Shown here: positions 43,601-52,470 of the stretch, one piece after another
Layout of the letters: each line of letters starts with the position of its first letter
How positions within the stretch are numbered: position 1 is the first letter of the stretch
Assembly (NCBI GenBank): GCA_013327885.1
Contig: JABUMY010000002.1
Coordinates: 310,001-374,000 of the forward strand
DNA from: Flavisolibacter longurius
GTDB lineage: Bacteria; Bacteroidota; Bacteroidia; Chitinophagales; Chitinophagaceae
DNA length: 64,000 bases
Direction: 5' to 3'
Made by a program: the position numbers and the translations under genes
Notes under the pieces: model-generated
What the model was told of the DNA's origin: nothing
What the model saw: the letters and a program-made list of their open reading frames with translations, nothing else
Database searches by the model: none

Positions 43601-44728
43601 ATGCGCAGAGTAGCGATAAATGAATTTTTAGCGGGATGTAAAAATGCCCTGGTGATCGATGTGCGGTCGCCGGCGGAATACAACCATGCGCATCTTCCCG
43701 GGGCCGTTAACCTGCCGCTTTTCAGTGATGAAGAACGGGCCGTGGTAGGCACCAAATACAAACAGGTCAGCCGGCAGGCCGCCATTAAGATCGGCCTCGA
43801 TTACTTCGGTCCCAAAATGCGGTTAATGGTAGAGGAGGTTGAAAAATCAGTAGGCAGTAGGCAGTCTGCAGTAAGCAGTGATAAAGCAGATACACCTACT
43901 GCTGATTGCCTACTGCCTACTGCCAACTCTGTTTATCTCTACTGCTGGCGCGGTGGCATGCGCAGCGGCGCCGTAGCCTGGTTGCTAAACTTGTATGGCT
44001 TTGAGGTAACAGTGCTGGCCGGTGGCTACAAAGCCTTTCGTCACTGGGTGCTGCAAACAAACGCGTATCCGTATCGGCTAAAGCTGGTAGGTGGTTATAC
44101 CGGCTCGGGCAAAACAGCCTTGCTGAAAGCGCTGGCACAAAAGGGTGAACTGATCGTAGACCTGGAGGCGCTGGCAAAGCACAAAGGTTCTGCCTTTGGC
44201 AACATTGGCATGCCGCCCCAACCTTCACAGGAAATGTTTGAGAACAACCTGGCGTGGACAATAGCCGAACGGCATCAGCAAGCAAACGCTTTTTTAGCAG
44301 AAGGTAGTGACGACAAAGCTATCTGGCTGGAGGACGAAAGCCAGCGCATTGGGCATGTAAACATTCCGCAACCATTTTGGAAAAACATGCGGCAGTCGCC
44401 GGTTTATTTCCTGGATATTCCGTTTGAAGAACGCCTGCAAAACATTGTAGCGGATTACGGAAATTTAGACAGGGAGCGGATGATAGCGGCCATTCAGCGG
44501 ATCGGCAAACGCTTGGGGCCCCTCGAAACAAAAACCGCTATCCAGTTTTTACAGGACGGCTCCATGGAAGAATGCTTTCGCATCTTACTGCATTATTACG
44601 ACAAACAATACCGGAAAGGCCTGCACAACCGCGAAGACCTTTCTTCTTTACTGACAAACATTACCTGCGAAAAAGTTTGTGTTAGCAATGCTGCCCTACT
44701 TTCGCAGGTTCAACCTCTTTCCAAATGA
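43601..44728 (+). CDS. mnmH: tRNA 2-selenouridine synthase (MnmH/SelU) with in-frame repeat insertion
   Basis: MnmH replaces sulfur by selenium at wobble 2-thiouridine, via a geranylated intermediate, using selenophosphate. The rhodanese domain (about 1-145) has the active Cys in YLYCWRGGMRSG (Cys115). The second domain carries a P-loop (GGYTGSGKTALLKAL) and WLEDESQRIGHVNIP. Residues ~83-108 (KSVGSRQSAVSSDKADTPT and on) are not family-like: they are encoded by a 75-nt palindromic heptamer repeat placed just before the catalytic strand, with the frame kept. The gene overlaps selD by 4 bp, forming a complete selenouridine operon. Confidence 0.94.
   Translation: MRRVAINEFLAGCKNALVIDVRSPAEYNHAHLPGAVNLPLFSDEERAVVGTKYKQVSRQAAIKIGLDYFGPKMRLMVEEVEKSVGSRQSAVSSDKADTPTADCLLPTANSVYLYCWRGGMRSGAVAWLLNLYGFEVTVLAGGYKAFRHWVLQTNAYPYRLKLVGGYTGSGKTALLKALAQKGELIVDLEALAKHKGSAFGNIGMPPQPSQEMFENNLAWTIAERHQQANAFLAEGSDDKAIWLEDESQRIGHVNIPQPFWKNMRQSPVYFLDIPFEERLQNIVADYGNLDRERMIAAIQRIGKRLGPLETKTAIQFLQDGSMEECFRILLHYYDKQYRKGLHNREDLSSLLTNITCEKVCVSNAALLSQVQPLSK
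43848..43922. repeat. 75-nt period-7 palindromic element inside mnmH
   Basis: Units AGTAGGC, AGTAGGC, AGTCTGC, AGTAAGC. The outer 16-bp stem (43848-43863 with 43907-43922) is perfect; an inner agcagt/actgct stem can also form. It is of the same family as the arms around the S23 gene. Confidence 0.88.
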
Positions 44729-45786
44729 CAACTGAAGAAATAAGGCTGACGCAATTCTCAAAAGGCGGCGGCTGTGGCTGTAAGATCGCTCCTGCTGTGT
44801 TGCAACAAATATTGGCTACCGGTGATAAAGCATCCTTTGCCAATTTACTGGTAGGCAATGAAAGCAGCGACGATGCGGCTGTTTATCTTCTCAATTCCGA
44901 AACCGCCGTTATTTCCACTACCGATTTTTTTGTTCCGATTGTGGATGATCCGTTTGACTTTGGCCGTATTGCGGCAGCAAATGCCATCAGTGATGTGTAT
45001 GCCATGGGCGGCAAGCCGCTGATGGCTGTTGCCATTTTGGGCTGGCCGGTTGACAAGCTGTCTACCGGTGCCGCACAAACGGTTTTGGAAGGTGGCCGTG
45101 CCATCTGCAGCGAGGCCGGTATTCCGCTTGCGGGTGGCCACACCATTGACACGGTCGAACCGATCTTTGGCCTGGCGGTTACGGGAACCGTTCATCCTTC
45201 ACACATAAAAAAGAACAGCGGTGCCAAAGAAGGTGACCTGCTTTTTCTTACCAAACCACTTGGCGTGGGTGTGCTGGCAACAGCGCTGAAAAGGGGCGTG
45301 TTGCAAGAAGAACATTACACGGTGCTGCTACAGCAAATGACAGCGCTGAATGCCATTGGCGAAGCCCTGGGAAGGCTGGAAGCCGTACATGCCGTGACCG
45401 ATGTAACCGGCTTTGGCTTGCTGGGACATTCGCTGGAAATGGCCACAGGCAGCGGCATCAGTATCGAATTGTATTATGCTACATTGAAAAAGATAGCAGG
45501 CCTGGATGGTTACCTGCAGCAGCGCACCATACCGGATGCGACCTTCCGCAACTGGAACAGCTACAGCAAGGAGGTGGATTTTGACAAAGGAGTAAACGTA
45601 ATGGAAGCGTTCAACCTTTTACCCGATCCGCAAACCAACGGTGGCTTGTTGGTTGCCGTCAGCGAAGAGGCCGTGGAAGAATTGAAAACTATTTTTACAA
45701 GCTACGGGTTGCAGGAACACTTGGCGCCTGTTGGCAGATGTGTGCGGAAGGGTGAAAAGGCAATCGTGGTGAAAGAATCTGCTTAA
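44725..45786 (+). CDS. selD: Selenide, water dikinase (selenophosphate synthase)
   Basis: SelD makes selenophosphate from selenide and ATP, the selenium donor for MnmH. The 353-residue protein has the N-terminal glycine-rich active site [10 protein letters not shown] with Cys at the Cys/Sec position and the essential Lys. Further motifs are [24 protein letters not shown] and [13 protein letters not shown]. There is no internal TGA, so selenocysteine is not used. Without selA or selB visible here, the module probably serves tRNA modification. Its 3' end overlaps the convergent pterin dehydratase gene by 4 bp. Confidence 0.97.
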   Translation: MTTEEIRLTQFSKGGGCGCKIAPAVLQQILATGDKASFANLLVGNESSDDAAVYLLNSETAVISTTDFFVPIVDDPFDFGRIAAANAISDVYAMGGKPLMAVAILGWPVDKLSTGAAQTVLEGGRAICSEAGIPLAGGHTIDTVEPIFGLAVTGTVHPSHIKKNSGAKEGDLLFLTKPLGVGVLATALKRGVLQEEHYTVLLQQMTALNAIGEALGRLEAVHAVTDVTGFGLLGHSLEMATGSGISIELYYATLKKIAGLDGYLQQRTIPDATFRNWNSYSKEVDFDKGVNVMEAFNLLPDPQTNGGLLVAVSEEAVEELKTIFTSYGLQEHLAPVGRCVRKGEKAIVVKESA

Positions 45787-46013
45787 AGCAAACTATCAAT
45801 TTTTTCTGCCAGCTTCCTGTCCTTTTCCGTTACCACGTTACCGGCATCATGTGTATTCAGCCAAACTTCTACCGTGTTCCAAACGTTTGTCCAACGGGGG
45901 TGGTGGTTCATCTTTTCGGCCACCATTGCCACACGGGTCATAAAAGCGAAGGCTTCGCTGAAATCACTAAACTCGAACTTTCGGTAAAGAGAATCATTAA
46001 CTTCTGTCCACAT
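45783..46013 (-). CDS. phhB: 4a-hydroxytetrahydrobiopterin dehydratase (PCD)
   Basis: A 76-residue pterin-4a-carbinolamine dehydratase, shorter than the usual ~95-110 but with the core motif intact: [44 protein letters not shown]. The HHP and the following His are the catalytic histidines. The enzyme recycles the pterin cofactor of aromatic amino acid hydroxylases or serves as a cofactor-binding factor. No hydroxylase gene is adjacent. A long perfect palindrome lies 46 bp upstream of its start. Confidence 0.9.
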   Translation of the reverse strand: MWTEVNDSLYRKFEFSDFSEAFAFMTRVAMVAEKMNHHPRWTNVWNTVEVWLNTHDAGNVVTEKDRKLAEKIDSLL

Positions 46014-46059
46014 ACCGTTTGTTTTATTGTTTTAAGATAAAGTGGTAGCCGCAGGCCTT

Positions 46060-46096
46060 GGAGATATTCCATATCTGCCAGATATGGAATATCTCC
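46060..46096. repeat. Perfect 18-bp inverted repeat with a one-base centre
   Basis: Arms ggagatattccatatctg and cagatatggaatatctcc around position 46078. It lies between two leftward genes, 8 bp from the stop codon of the IPExxxVDY gene. It lacks a T-run, so it may be an operator, a terminator of unusual form or a repeat end. Confidence 0.85.
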
Positions 46097-46103
46097 GCAA
46101 ACA

Positions 46104-46538
46104 TTAAAAAACCAGGTGCTCCTTGTTCCTTATTTTTTCATTGGTCAGTTCTACCACAAGTTGCACACCGTTGATGCATTTAAGCGAATAAATCAGGTTG
46201 TCAACAAATTCATCGGTCACATAATCATCTTTCAGCAGCCATAAAAAATCCAGGTGCTTGAATTCCGGCAGCAGGTATTCGCCATCGTGCTGGTTGTTAT
46301 AGAGGTAATGCATCAGGCAGGCGGAAGGTTGCGCATATTCGTACACCGAAAAAAAATACTTGCGGCCTTTTTTATTCAGCTGGATCTCTACGTCAGGATT
46401 CATCCGGAAATCGACACCCATCAACTGGTTTACCTGCCAGCAAAACATATAATCTTTTATGGGGGCCATAATGCCCAGGAGCCGGGTTTCTTCAAAGAAA
46501 CCGTCTGTCAGGTCTTTGTTGTCGAGTGTCAGCTTCAT
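46104..46538 (-). CDS. IPExxxVDY family protein
   Basis: A 144-residue protein of the Bacteroidota IPExxxVDY family; the name motif appears as LPEFKHLDFLWLL near residue 90. The rest has mixed alpha/beta character (GRKYFFSVYEYAQPSACLMHYLY). Members have no known function and are predicted to be cytosolic. The start lies 15 bp past the stop of the M28 peptidase gene, so the two are probably cotranscribed. Confidence 0.85.
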   Translation of the reverse strand: MKLTLDNKDLTDGFFEETRLLGIMAPIKDYMFCWQVNQLMGVDFRMNPDVEIQLNKKGRKYFFSVYEYAQPSACLMHYLYNNQHDGEYLLPEFKHLDFLWLLKDDYVTDEFVDNLIYSLKCINGVQLVVELTNEKIRNKEHLVF

Positions 46539-46553
46539 TTTGGTAGGGTTAAG

Positions 46554-48212
46554 TTACTGAAACGCTGCCGTTGTCTCGAAACTCTTTCCGTCGCGGGTGT
46601 AACGTACTGTTGTGGTATCGCCTTTCTTAAACCGGGCCAAGGCCTGCATGTAACTTTCCACCGAGCTAACCGGGAACTCGCCTAAAGCGGTGATCACATC
46701 GCCTTCTTTCAACCCGGCCTTTTGTGCCGCCCGGCCCTCGCTTACACCATCTACCCTTACACCGGCGCCGCCGTACGTATAATCGGGCATAATGCCCAGC
46801 GAAACGCTGAAACGTGCCGAGGTTCCCATCTGCACTTCTCGTGTTTTGGTAAAAGGTACTTTTCCCTGCAAGCCGTTGGCCGCCTGCAGCAGGCTGTAAA
46901 TATGCTGCACAATGGCCGCCTGCCCGGTGTAATTGATCCGGTCGGCATCATCGGACGGCCTGTGGTAATCGGTGTGAAGACCGGTAAAATAAAACAGGAC
47001 GGGAATGTTTTTTTGATAGAACGAAGTATGATCGCTGGGACCTGTGCCGCTGGAATCAAAGCGATAGGTGCCGGCTGCGTAAAGCGCTTCCTGGCCCTGC
47101 CGGTTGTACAATTGTCCCCACACAGGCGATGTGCCGTAACCGCCAACAGTAAGGGCACGGGTAGAATCATTTAGCCGTCCTACCATGTCCATGTTGATCA
47201 TAAAGTTGATGCTGGCCAGATCTACCGTTGGATGTTGGGTAAAATATTTCGAGCCAAACAAGCCCAGTTCTTCTCCCGAAAAAGCAATGAACAGGTAGTT
47301 GTTGGCTTTCAGGCGGGAGCTTTTCAGCAGGCGGGCCAGTTCAATCAATGCAGCGGTTCCGCTGGCATTGTCGTCGGCACCGTTGTGGATCTGCGCATCG
47401 CTGCCGGTATGCCGCGAGTTTTGGTCTTCGCCAAAACCCAGGTGATCGTAATGGGCGCCAATAACGATGGTAGTGGGTGCACCGTTATCAAGATAGCCAA
47501 CCACATTTTTTCCGCTGCGACTGGACGTTTGCAACGCTGCTGTTCCCTGGATCTTCAGGAGCGCTGACGGGTCTTTTAAGTAGGTTGCTGTTGCTTTTTT
47601 GGTAAGAAAAAAAACAGGAATGGAAAGCGCCTCGCTTCCTTTGCCGTCGAAGCGCAGCCCATCTTCCGCTGTTGAACTGTTGTACAGGAAAAGCGCTGTG
47701 GCACCTTTGGTCACGGCTTCTTTGGCTTCTTTTAAAATGGCGCCGGGTACATCCATGTGCGGATTTGTTTTTTGCTGCCGCAGGATATCGGCAATGTCAA
47801 CAAACCAGGGTTCGCCTTTTTCCAGCAACGAAACAGAAGCCGTGGCATCAATGCTGCCGTTGCCGCTGTACACCATCGGAAAAAAATCGGTGTGGAGTGT
47901 TAACGGGGCGTCGTTGATTCGTAAGGCCGTATTGCCTGCCACTTCCCTTCCTTCCGAAACCGGGAACGCCTGGAAGTAACCGGCCGTTCCCTTTGGTTGC
48001 AGTCCCGCCTTTTCAAAAGCGGTTGCAATATAATCAGCCGCCAGGGCCTCGCCCTGCGTACCGGTGCGCCGGCCCTGCAGGTTATCGCTGGCCAGGTACT
48101 GCACATGGCTTTGCAGGTTGGCAACCGACGGTGCCGCATCGGTGGCGGCTTTTTGCTGCGAGGCGCAACCGCCCAGGAAGAGAAAAAGGAGGTAATACGA
48201 TCTTTTCATCAC
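46554..48212 (-). CDS. M28 family metallopeptidase lipoprotein with PDZ domain
   Basis: A 552-residue lipoprotein (FLGGC lipobox near residue 15). A PA-type inserted domain (about 120-240) precedes the M28 catalytic domain. The zinc-site signatures are visible: VIGAHYDHLGFG, HNGADDNASGTAALIELA, FIAFSGEELGLFGSKYF, and SDHTSFYQKNIPVLFY. The last ~80 residues form a PDZ domain (GVSEGRAAQKAGLKEGDVITAL). It is probably an aminopeptidase or carboxypeptidase acting in the periplasm or at the cell surface on peptides. It leads a two-gene unit with the IPExxxVDY gene. Confidence 0.93.
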   Translation of the reverse strand: MMKRSYYLLFLFLGGCASQQKAATDAAPSVANLQSHVQYLASDNLQGRRTGTQGEALAADYIATAFEKAGLQPKGTAGYFQAFPVSEGREVAGNTALRINDAPLTLHTDFFPMVYSGNGSIDATASVSLLEKGEPWFVDIADILRQQKTNPHMDVPGAILKEAKEAVTKGATALFLYNSSTAEDGLRFDGKGSEALSIPVFFLTKKATATYLKDPSALLKIQGTAALQTSSRSGKNVVGYLDNGAPTTIVIGAHYDHLGFGEDQNSRHTGSDAQIHNGADDNASGTAALIELARLLKSSRLKANNYLFIAFSGEELGLFGSKYFTQHPTVDLASINFMINMDMVGRLNDSTRALTVGGYGTSPVWGQLYNRQGQEALYAAGTYRFDSSGTGPSDHTSFYQKNIPVLFYFTGLHTDYHRPSDDADRINYTGQAAIVQHIYSLLQAANGLQGKVPFTKTREVQMGTSARFSVSLGIMPDYTYGGAGVRVDGVSEGRAAQKAGLKEGDVITALGEFPVSSVESYMQALARFKKGDTTTVRYTRDGKSFETTAAFQ

Positions 48213-48354
48213 ACAATCTTTTTAGAGGGGAAAGCAAAAATACCGTGCTGCATCTGATACACTACGGAAAACATGTATTTTTTTAGCTGTCGTATTTTCC
48301 TTAACCTTAACAGAAAACTCCCAAACTCGTAAACGTTGGCAGTGACGTGCCAAC

Positions 48355-48362
48355 TACCTTTG
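48355..48362 (+). promoter_or_regulatory. -7 element TACCTTTG of feoB with TTG at 48336-48338
   Basis: TTG, a 16-bp spacer and TACCTTTG; the GTG start codon follows 10 nt after the element. Confidence 0.55.
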
Positions 48363-48372
48363 CAACTTTATC

Positions 48373-50490
48373 GTGGCGAAACAGACTGTACATATTGCTC
48401 TTGTCGGGAACCCGAACAGCGGAAAAACATCGTTATTCAACGTACTGACAGGACTGAACCAGCGCACCGGCAATTTCCCGGGTGTTACGGTGGATAAAAA
48501 AACCGGTCATACCTCTATTGCAGCAGGCCTTTCTGGCAACGTGATTGACCTGCCGGGAACCTACAGCCTTTACCCAAAACGCTTAGATGAGTGGGTAAGC
48601 TACCGGGTGCTGCTTAACCAGGACAAGGACATCCGCGCCGACATTTTTGTGGTGGTGGTAGATGCCAGTAACCTTAAGCGCAACCTGCTTTTCTGTTCGC
48701 AGATCATGGACCTCAAAAAGCCCGTGGTGGTGGCGCTCACCATGGCCGATATTGCCAAACGCAAAGGCATTGTTATCGACATTCCGCAGTTGGAAATCGA
48801 ACTGGGCGTACCGGTTATTTCCGTGAATCCACGGAAAGGCAAGGGCATCTCCCAACTGAAAAAAGCCATCGAACTTACCGCTTCCAATCAATACAAAATT
48901 CCGGTTCGTGATTTTATCGAGAACCGTGAGCTGGCCTCGGCCTCTATCGAAGACCTGCAGGCGGTAATGCCCGGCACGTCGGATTATTCAGCCATTCACT
49001 ACCTCATCAACCACGAAGAGTTTGAATTGGATAGCCGGTTGCAAACGACCATTGAAAGCATTGAGGAAAAGCACCAGTTCAATCATACCAAAACACAGGC
49101 AACGGAAATTTTGCAGCGTTACCAGCGCATCAAGCAGATCATGCAACTGGCGGTAACCGAACCTGATCCGAAAGAGCAAAAGCTGATGACCGACCGGTTG
49201 GATTCGGTTTTCTTACATAGGGTCTGGGGTTATTTTGCCTTGCTGGGTGTTTTGTTCCTGCTTTTCCAAAGCGTGTTTTACCTGGCGCAGTATCCTATGA
49301 CCTGGATCGAGGAAGGTTTTTCCTACGCCAGCTCCTGGATGGCGCATGTGCTGCCGGCCGGCTGGTTCTCCGACCTGATGGTAAACGGTATCCTGGCAGG
49401 CCTGAGTGGCATTATCATATTTGTGCCGCAAATCATGATCCTGTTCGGGCTAATCACCATCCTGGAAGATACCGGCTACATGGCCCGCATTTCCTTCCTA
49501 ACGGACAGGCTTATGCGCAGTGTGGGGCTTAACGGCAAAAGCGTAATGCCGCTGATCAGCGGCTTTGCCTGTGCGGTACCGGCTATCATGAGTGCCCGCA
49601 GCATCGAGAACCGTAAAGAGCGGCTGCTGACGATACTCATTACACCGCTCATGAGCTGTTCGGCAAGGCTGCCGGTGTATACCATCCTGATCGCACTGGT
49701 CATTCCCAATACCTACTACTGGGGTATCTTTAGTTTACAGGCGCTGGTGATGATGGGTCTTTATGTACTGGGCTTTGCCATGGCCATGTTGGTTTCTTAC
49801 ATTGCCAAGTGGTTTATCAATATCAAAGAGCGCAGCTTTTTTATTCTGGAACTGCCTACCTATCGTCCGCCGCGGGCCAAAACCATTTTGCAAACCATGT
49901 GGACCAAGGCCCGCATTTTTGTGACCGATGCGGGTAAAATTATCATGGTCATTTCGCTGGGACTTTGGGCCCTGAGCTCTTTTGGTCCGCCCTCACGGAT
50001 GGAAAAAGTAGAGGCGACCTACCAACAGCAGCTGGCGCAGAACCCGGGTAATTCAGATGCCATTGAGTCGGCTTACAACCTGGCAAAGATCGAAAACTCC
50101 TATGCCGGCATTGTTGGCAAAAGCCTGGAACCGGCCATTGCGCCGCTGGGTTACGACTGGCGCATCGGCATTGCCCTGGTCACCTCGTTTGCAGCAAGGG
50201 AAGTGTTTGTGGGCACCATGGCCACTCTTTTTAGTGTCGCCGATGACGACGAAGGTCTGCTGCTCCGCGAAAAAATGTACGAAGCCAAAAAGCCCAACGG
50301 CGAACCGTTGTTTACGCTTGCCACTGGTGTTTCGCTGATGATCTTCTACCTGTTTGCCATGCAGTGTATGAGCACACTGGCCATTGTAAAGCGGGAAACC
50401 CGTACCTGGAAATGGCCGGCCATTCAACTGGTTTACATGACCGCCATTGCCTACCTCATGAGCTTACTTGCCTACCAGTTGCTGGCGTAA
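48373..50490 (+). CDS. feoB: Ferrous iron transport protein B
   Basis: FeoB is the inner-membrane ferrous iron permease with a fused G-protein. The 705-residue sequence starts with GTG. G1 is GNPNSGKTSLFNVLTG, G2/G3 appear in NFPGVTVDKKTG and DLPGTYSLYP, and G4 is replaced by LTMADIA where NxxD is usual. Gate motifs follow (VPQIMILFGLITILEDTGYMAR, GFACAVPAIMSARSI, SCSARLPVYTILI), then a second core set. Total length is standard. feoA is not adjacent but lies at 6.1 kb. The 16-bp spaced promoter and lack of a visible Fur-like box leave iron control unproven. Confidence 0.95.
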   Translation: MAKQTVHIALVGNPNSGKTSLFNVLTGLNQRTGNFPGVTVDKKTGHTSIAAGLSGNVIDLPGTYSLYPKRLDEWVSYRVLLNQDKDIRADIFVVVVDASNLKRNLLFCSQIMDLKKPVVVALTMADIAKRKGIVIDIPQLEIELGVPVISVNPRKGKGISQLKKAIELTASNQYKIPVRDFIENRELASASIEDLQAVMPGTSDYSAIHYLINHEEFELDSRLQTTIESIEEKHQFNHTKTQATEILQRYQRIKQIMQLAVTEPDPKEQKLMTDRLDSVFLHRVWGYFALLGVLFLLFQSVFYLAQYPMTWIEEGFSYASSWMAHVLPAGWFSDLMVNGILAGLSGIIIFVPQIMILFGLITILEDTGYMARISFLTDRLMRSVGLNGKSVMPLISGFACAVPAIMSARSIENRKERLLTILITPLMSCSARLPVYTILIALVIPNTYYWGIFSLQALVMMGLYVLGFAMAMLVSYIAKWFINIKERSFFILELPTYRPPRAKTILQTMWTKARIFVTDAGKIIMVISLGLWALSSFGPPSRMEKVEATYQQQLAQNPGNSDAIESAYNLAKIENSYAGIVGKSLEPAIAPLGYDWRIGIALVTSFAAREVFVGTMATLFSVADDDEGLLLREKMYEAKKPNGEPLFTLATGVSLMIFYLFAMQCMSTLAIVKRETRTWKWPAIQLVYMTAIAYLMSLLAYQLLA

Positions 50491-50652
50491 GCGGCAAATG
50501 AATACAATTGGAAAAGTTGAAATTTTCATTACGCAATTTTCAATGTTCAAATCTCAACTGAGAAAACCTCCCTCACAAATATTTCCCGTTGCCCGCTGGT
50601 TCAGCGCCTTATTGCGCTTGAAATTATCCGGTCATTCCATTCGGAGCGATTC

Positions 50653-50685
50653 TCCTCCCCCACCGGGGGAGGCCGGGAGGGGGCC
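50653..50685. repeat. GC-rich hairpin repeat, copy D
   Basis: Core tcccccaccgggggaggcc then gggagggggcc. It lies in the 348-bp gap between feoB and the radical SAM gene, in which I see no gene. Confidence 0.75.
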
Positions 50686-50826
50686 TCAGCGGAGCATTTG
50701 CTTTTTCCTTGAACTTTTGGCTCCACCTTTTCGGGAGAGAAGAGGTGGAAAACAAACTAAAGAGATGAATGCCTGCAACCAAAGGCCGACGATGACATAA
50801 TCGCAACGCCAAACACCCCAAGCCAC

Positions 50827-50834
50827 TATCTTTG
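50827..50834 (+). promoter_or_regulatory. -7 element TATCTTTG of the radical SAM gene
   Basis: Exact TAnnTTTG match ending 4 nt before the ATG at 50839. Confidence 0.5.
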
Positions 50835-50838
50835 CCCC

Positions 50839-51864
50839 ATGCCATGGAACTGGAGCGACAGCCTGAACCTGATGCGAAAACTCACCCCCAAGCGGGCCTT
50901 CAACGCCGCCAAAGTGCTGGCCTCCTACCAGGTAAGCAAGTGGACCAAAACCCCCGTGCAATGGGGCTACCCGGTTTCCATTTCGTTTGAGCCCACCACT
51001 TCCTGCAACCTGCGCTGCCCCGAATGCCCCAGTGGGCTGCGGGCCTTTACCCGGCCCACCGGCATGCTGCAAAAAGACTTTTTCCGGGAAACCATCGACC
51101 AGTTACACAAAGAGCTTCTTTACCTTGTTTTTTATTTCCAGGGAGAGCCTTACCTCAACCCGGCATTCCTGGACATGGTGCAATACGCTTCTTCCAAAAA
51201 GATCTACACCGCTACCTCCACCAATGCACATTACCTTACGGATGCGGCGGCCAAAAAAACCGTGGAAAGCGGGCTCGATCGCCTGATCATTTCCATTGAT
51301 GGCACCACGCAGGAAACCTACAAGCAATACCGTGTGGGCGGCAATTTGGAAAAGGTGTTGGCTGGCGCTGCCAATATTGTCAAATGGAAAAAAGAACTGA
51401 AGAGCAAAACGCCGTTTGTGGTTTTCCAGTTCCTGGTGGTGCGGCACAACGAGCACCAGATCGAAGACGTAAAACGCCTGGCCAAAGAGATCGGCGTGGA
51501 TGATGTGTGGCTAAAAACAGCGCAGGTGTACGACTACGAGAATGATCCCAATAACCTTATTCCTGCCAACAACAAATACAGCCGCTACAAAAAGAACAAG
51601 GAAGGGAAATACGCTTTCAAAGGCAACAATGCCAACCATTGCTGGCGTCTCTGGCACGATCCCGTGATTACCTGGGACGGTACCGTGGTGCCTTGCTGTT
51701 TCGACAAGGATGCACAGCACAAGCTTGGTTCCCTGCGCCAGCAGCCGTTTAAAGAGCTTTGGAAAAACGGGGACTATAAAAACTTCCGCAGCCAGGTGCT
51801 GCAAAGCCGTCAAAACATCGATATCTGCGCCAACTGCTCCGAAGGGGTGAAGGTTTGGGGGTAA
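50839..51864 (+). CDS. Radical SAM protein with SPASM-like C-terminus
   Basis: A 341-residue radical SAM enzyme. The [4Fe-4S]/SAM motif is CNLRCPECPSG (Cys-x3-Cys-x2-Cys) near residues 54-61, followed by family strands FYFQGEPYLNP and LIISIDGTTQETYKQYRVGG. The C-terminal part has a SPASM-like Cys set (CCFDKDAQHKLG and ICANCSEG) for extra clusters. The substrate is unknown; related proteins modify peptides or act in cofactor maturation. It is followed by marR with a period-7 repeat between them, and no precursor peptide gene was recognised nearby. Confidence 0.88.
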   Translation: MPWNWSDSLNLMRKLTPKRAFNAAKVLASYQVSKWTKTPVQWGYPVSISFEPTTSCNLRCPECPSGLRAFTRPTGMLQKDFFRETIDQLHKELLYLVFYFQGEPYLNPAFLDMVQYASSKKIYTATSTNAHYLTDAAAKKTVESGLDRLIISIDGTTQETYKQYRVGGNLEKVLAGAANIVKWKKELKSKTPFVVFQFLVVRHNEHQIEDVKRLAKEIGVDDVWLKTAQVYDYENDPNNLIPANNKYSRYKKNKEGKYAFKGNNANHCWRLWHDPVITWDGTVVPCCFDKDAQHKLGSLRQQPFKELWKNGDYKNFRSQVLQSRQNIDICANCSEGVKVWG

Positions 51865-51868
51865 TCCA

Positions 51869-51958
51869 AAAGGCAAGGGGCAATTGGCAATAAGCAAAAG
51901 AAAGACGTTTCAAAATTTTTTACCCTCCTTGTCCATTGCCCATTGCATATTGCTAATT
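51869..51958. repeat. Period-7 inverted repeat between the radical SAM and marR genes
   Basis: Left units AAGGGGC, AATTGGC, AATAAGC; the right arm read in reverse gives AATTAGC, AATATGC, AATGGGC, AATGGAC. It overlaps the marR promoter element. Confidence 0.65.
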
Positions 51959-51961
51959 TTG
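51954..51961 (+). promoter_or_regulatory. -7 element TAATTTTG of marR with TTG at 51929-51931
   Basis: TTG, a 22-bp spacer and TAATTTTG; the ATG at 51967 follows after 5 nt. It overlaps a period-7 repeat arm. Confidence 0.55.
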
Positions 51962-51966
51962 AAAGA

Positions 51967-52431
51967 ATGGGTATTGAAAAAGAGATCCACCAGCAAACCT
52001 TTCGCAACAGCCGGCAAAAAGCCCTGATCAACCTGCTTTATACCTACGGCTGGGCCATCGAAAAGATCAAGGGTTTTGTAGCGAAAGAAGACATTACCCA
52101 CCAGCAATACAACATCCTGCGCATTTTGCGGGGTGCCCATCCGCAGCCGCTTTCCACCCTGCAGATCCGCGAACGCATGCTGGACAAAATGAGCGATACC
52201 AGCCGCATTGTGGACCGCCTTGTGCTGAAAGGCCTCGTGCAAAAATCCACCTGCTCCAAAGACAAGCGCCTGGTGGATGTGGTGATCTCCGAAAGCGGGC
52301 AGGCGCTTTTAAAAAGGCTGGACGAAAAGGCAGAGGAAATGGACAAGCAAATCATAGGCGGTCTCTCCGAAGAGGAAGCAGAGCACATGAACGGTTTGCT
52401 TGACAAACTGCGTGGCAACGGCGCTGTGTAA
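51967..52431 (+). CDS. MarR family transcriptional regulator
   Basis: A 154-residue winged-helix MarR protein. Recognition features: EDITHQQYNILRILRGAHPQPLSTLQIRERMLDKMSDTSRIVDRL, followed by the wing STCSKDKRLVDVVISESGQALL. MarR proteins act as dimers, usually repressing nearby genes and released by small aromatic ligands. The target here may be the adjacent radical SAM gene or distant genes. I chose the ATG at 51967 because the -7 element lies just upstream; an in-frame ATG at 51943 falls within the repeat arm. A shared 18-bp motif with the rho repeat follows the stop codon. Confidence 0.92.
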   Translation: MGIEKEIHQQTFRNSRQKALINLLYTYGWAIEKIKGFVAKEDITHQQYNILRILRGAHPQPLSTLQIRERMLDKMSDTSRIVDRLVLKGLVQKSTCSKDKRLVDVVISESGQALLKRLDEKAEEMDKQIIGGLSEEEAEHMNGLLDKLRGNGAV

Positions 52432-52435
52432 AAAC

Positions 52436-52470
52436 AATTTGCAATAGGCAACCTGCAAAAGGCAAGGGGG
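52436..52470. repeat. Single period-7 arm after marR
   Basis: Begins acaatttgcaataggcaa, an 18-bp sequence identical to one after rho (42753-42770), and continues as 7-bp units. No opposite arm is evident. Confidence 0.6.

Noticed and set aside
44725-45786. Selenocysteine-encoding TGA in selD
   Set aside because: The active-site position is a Cys codon and the frame has no internal TGA.
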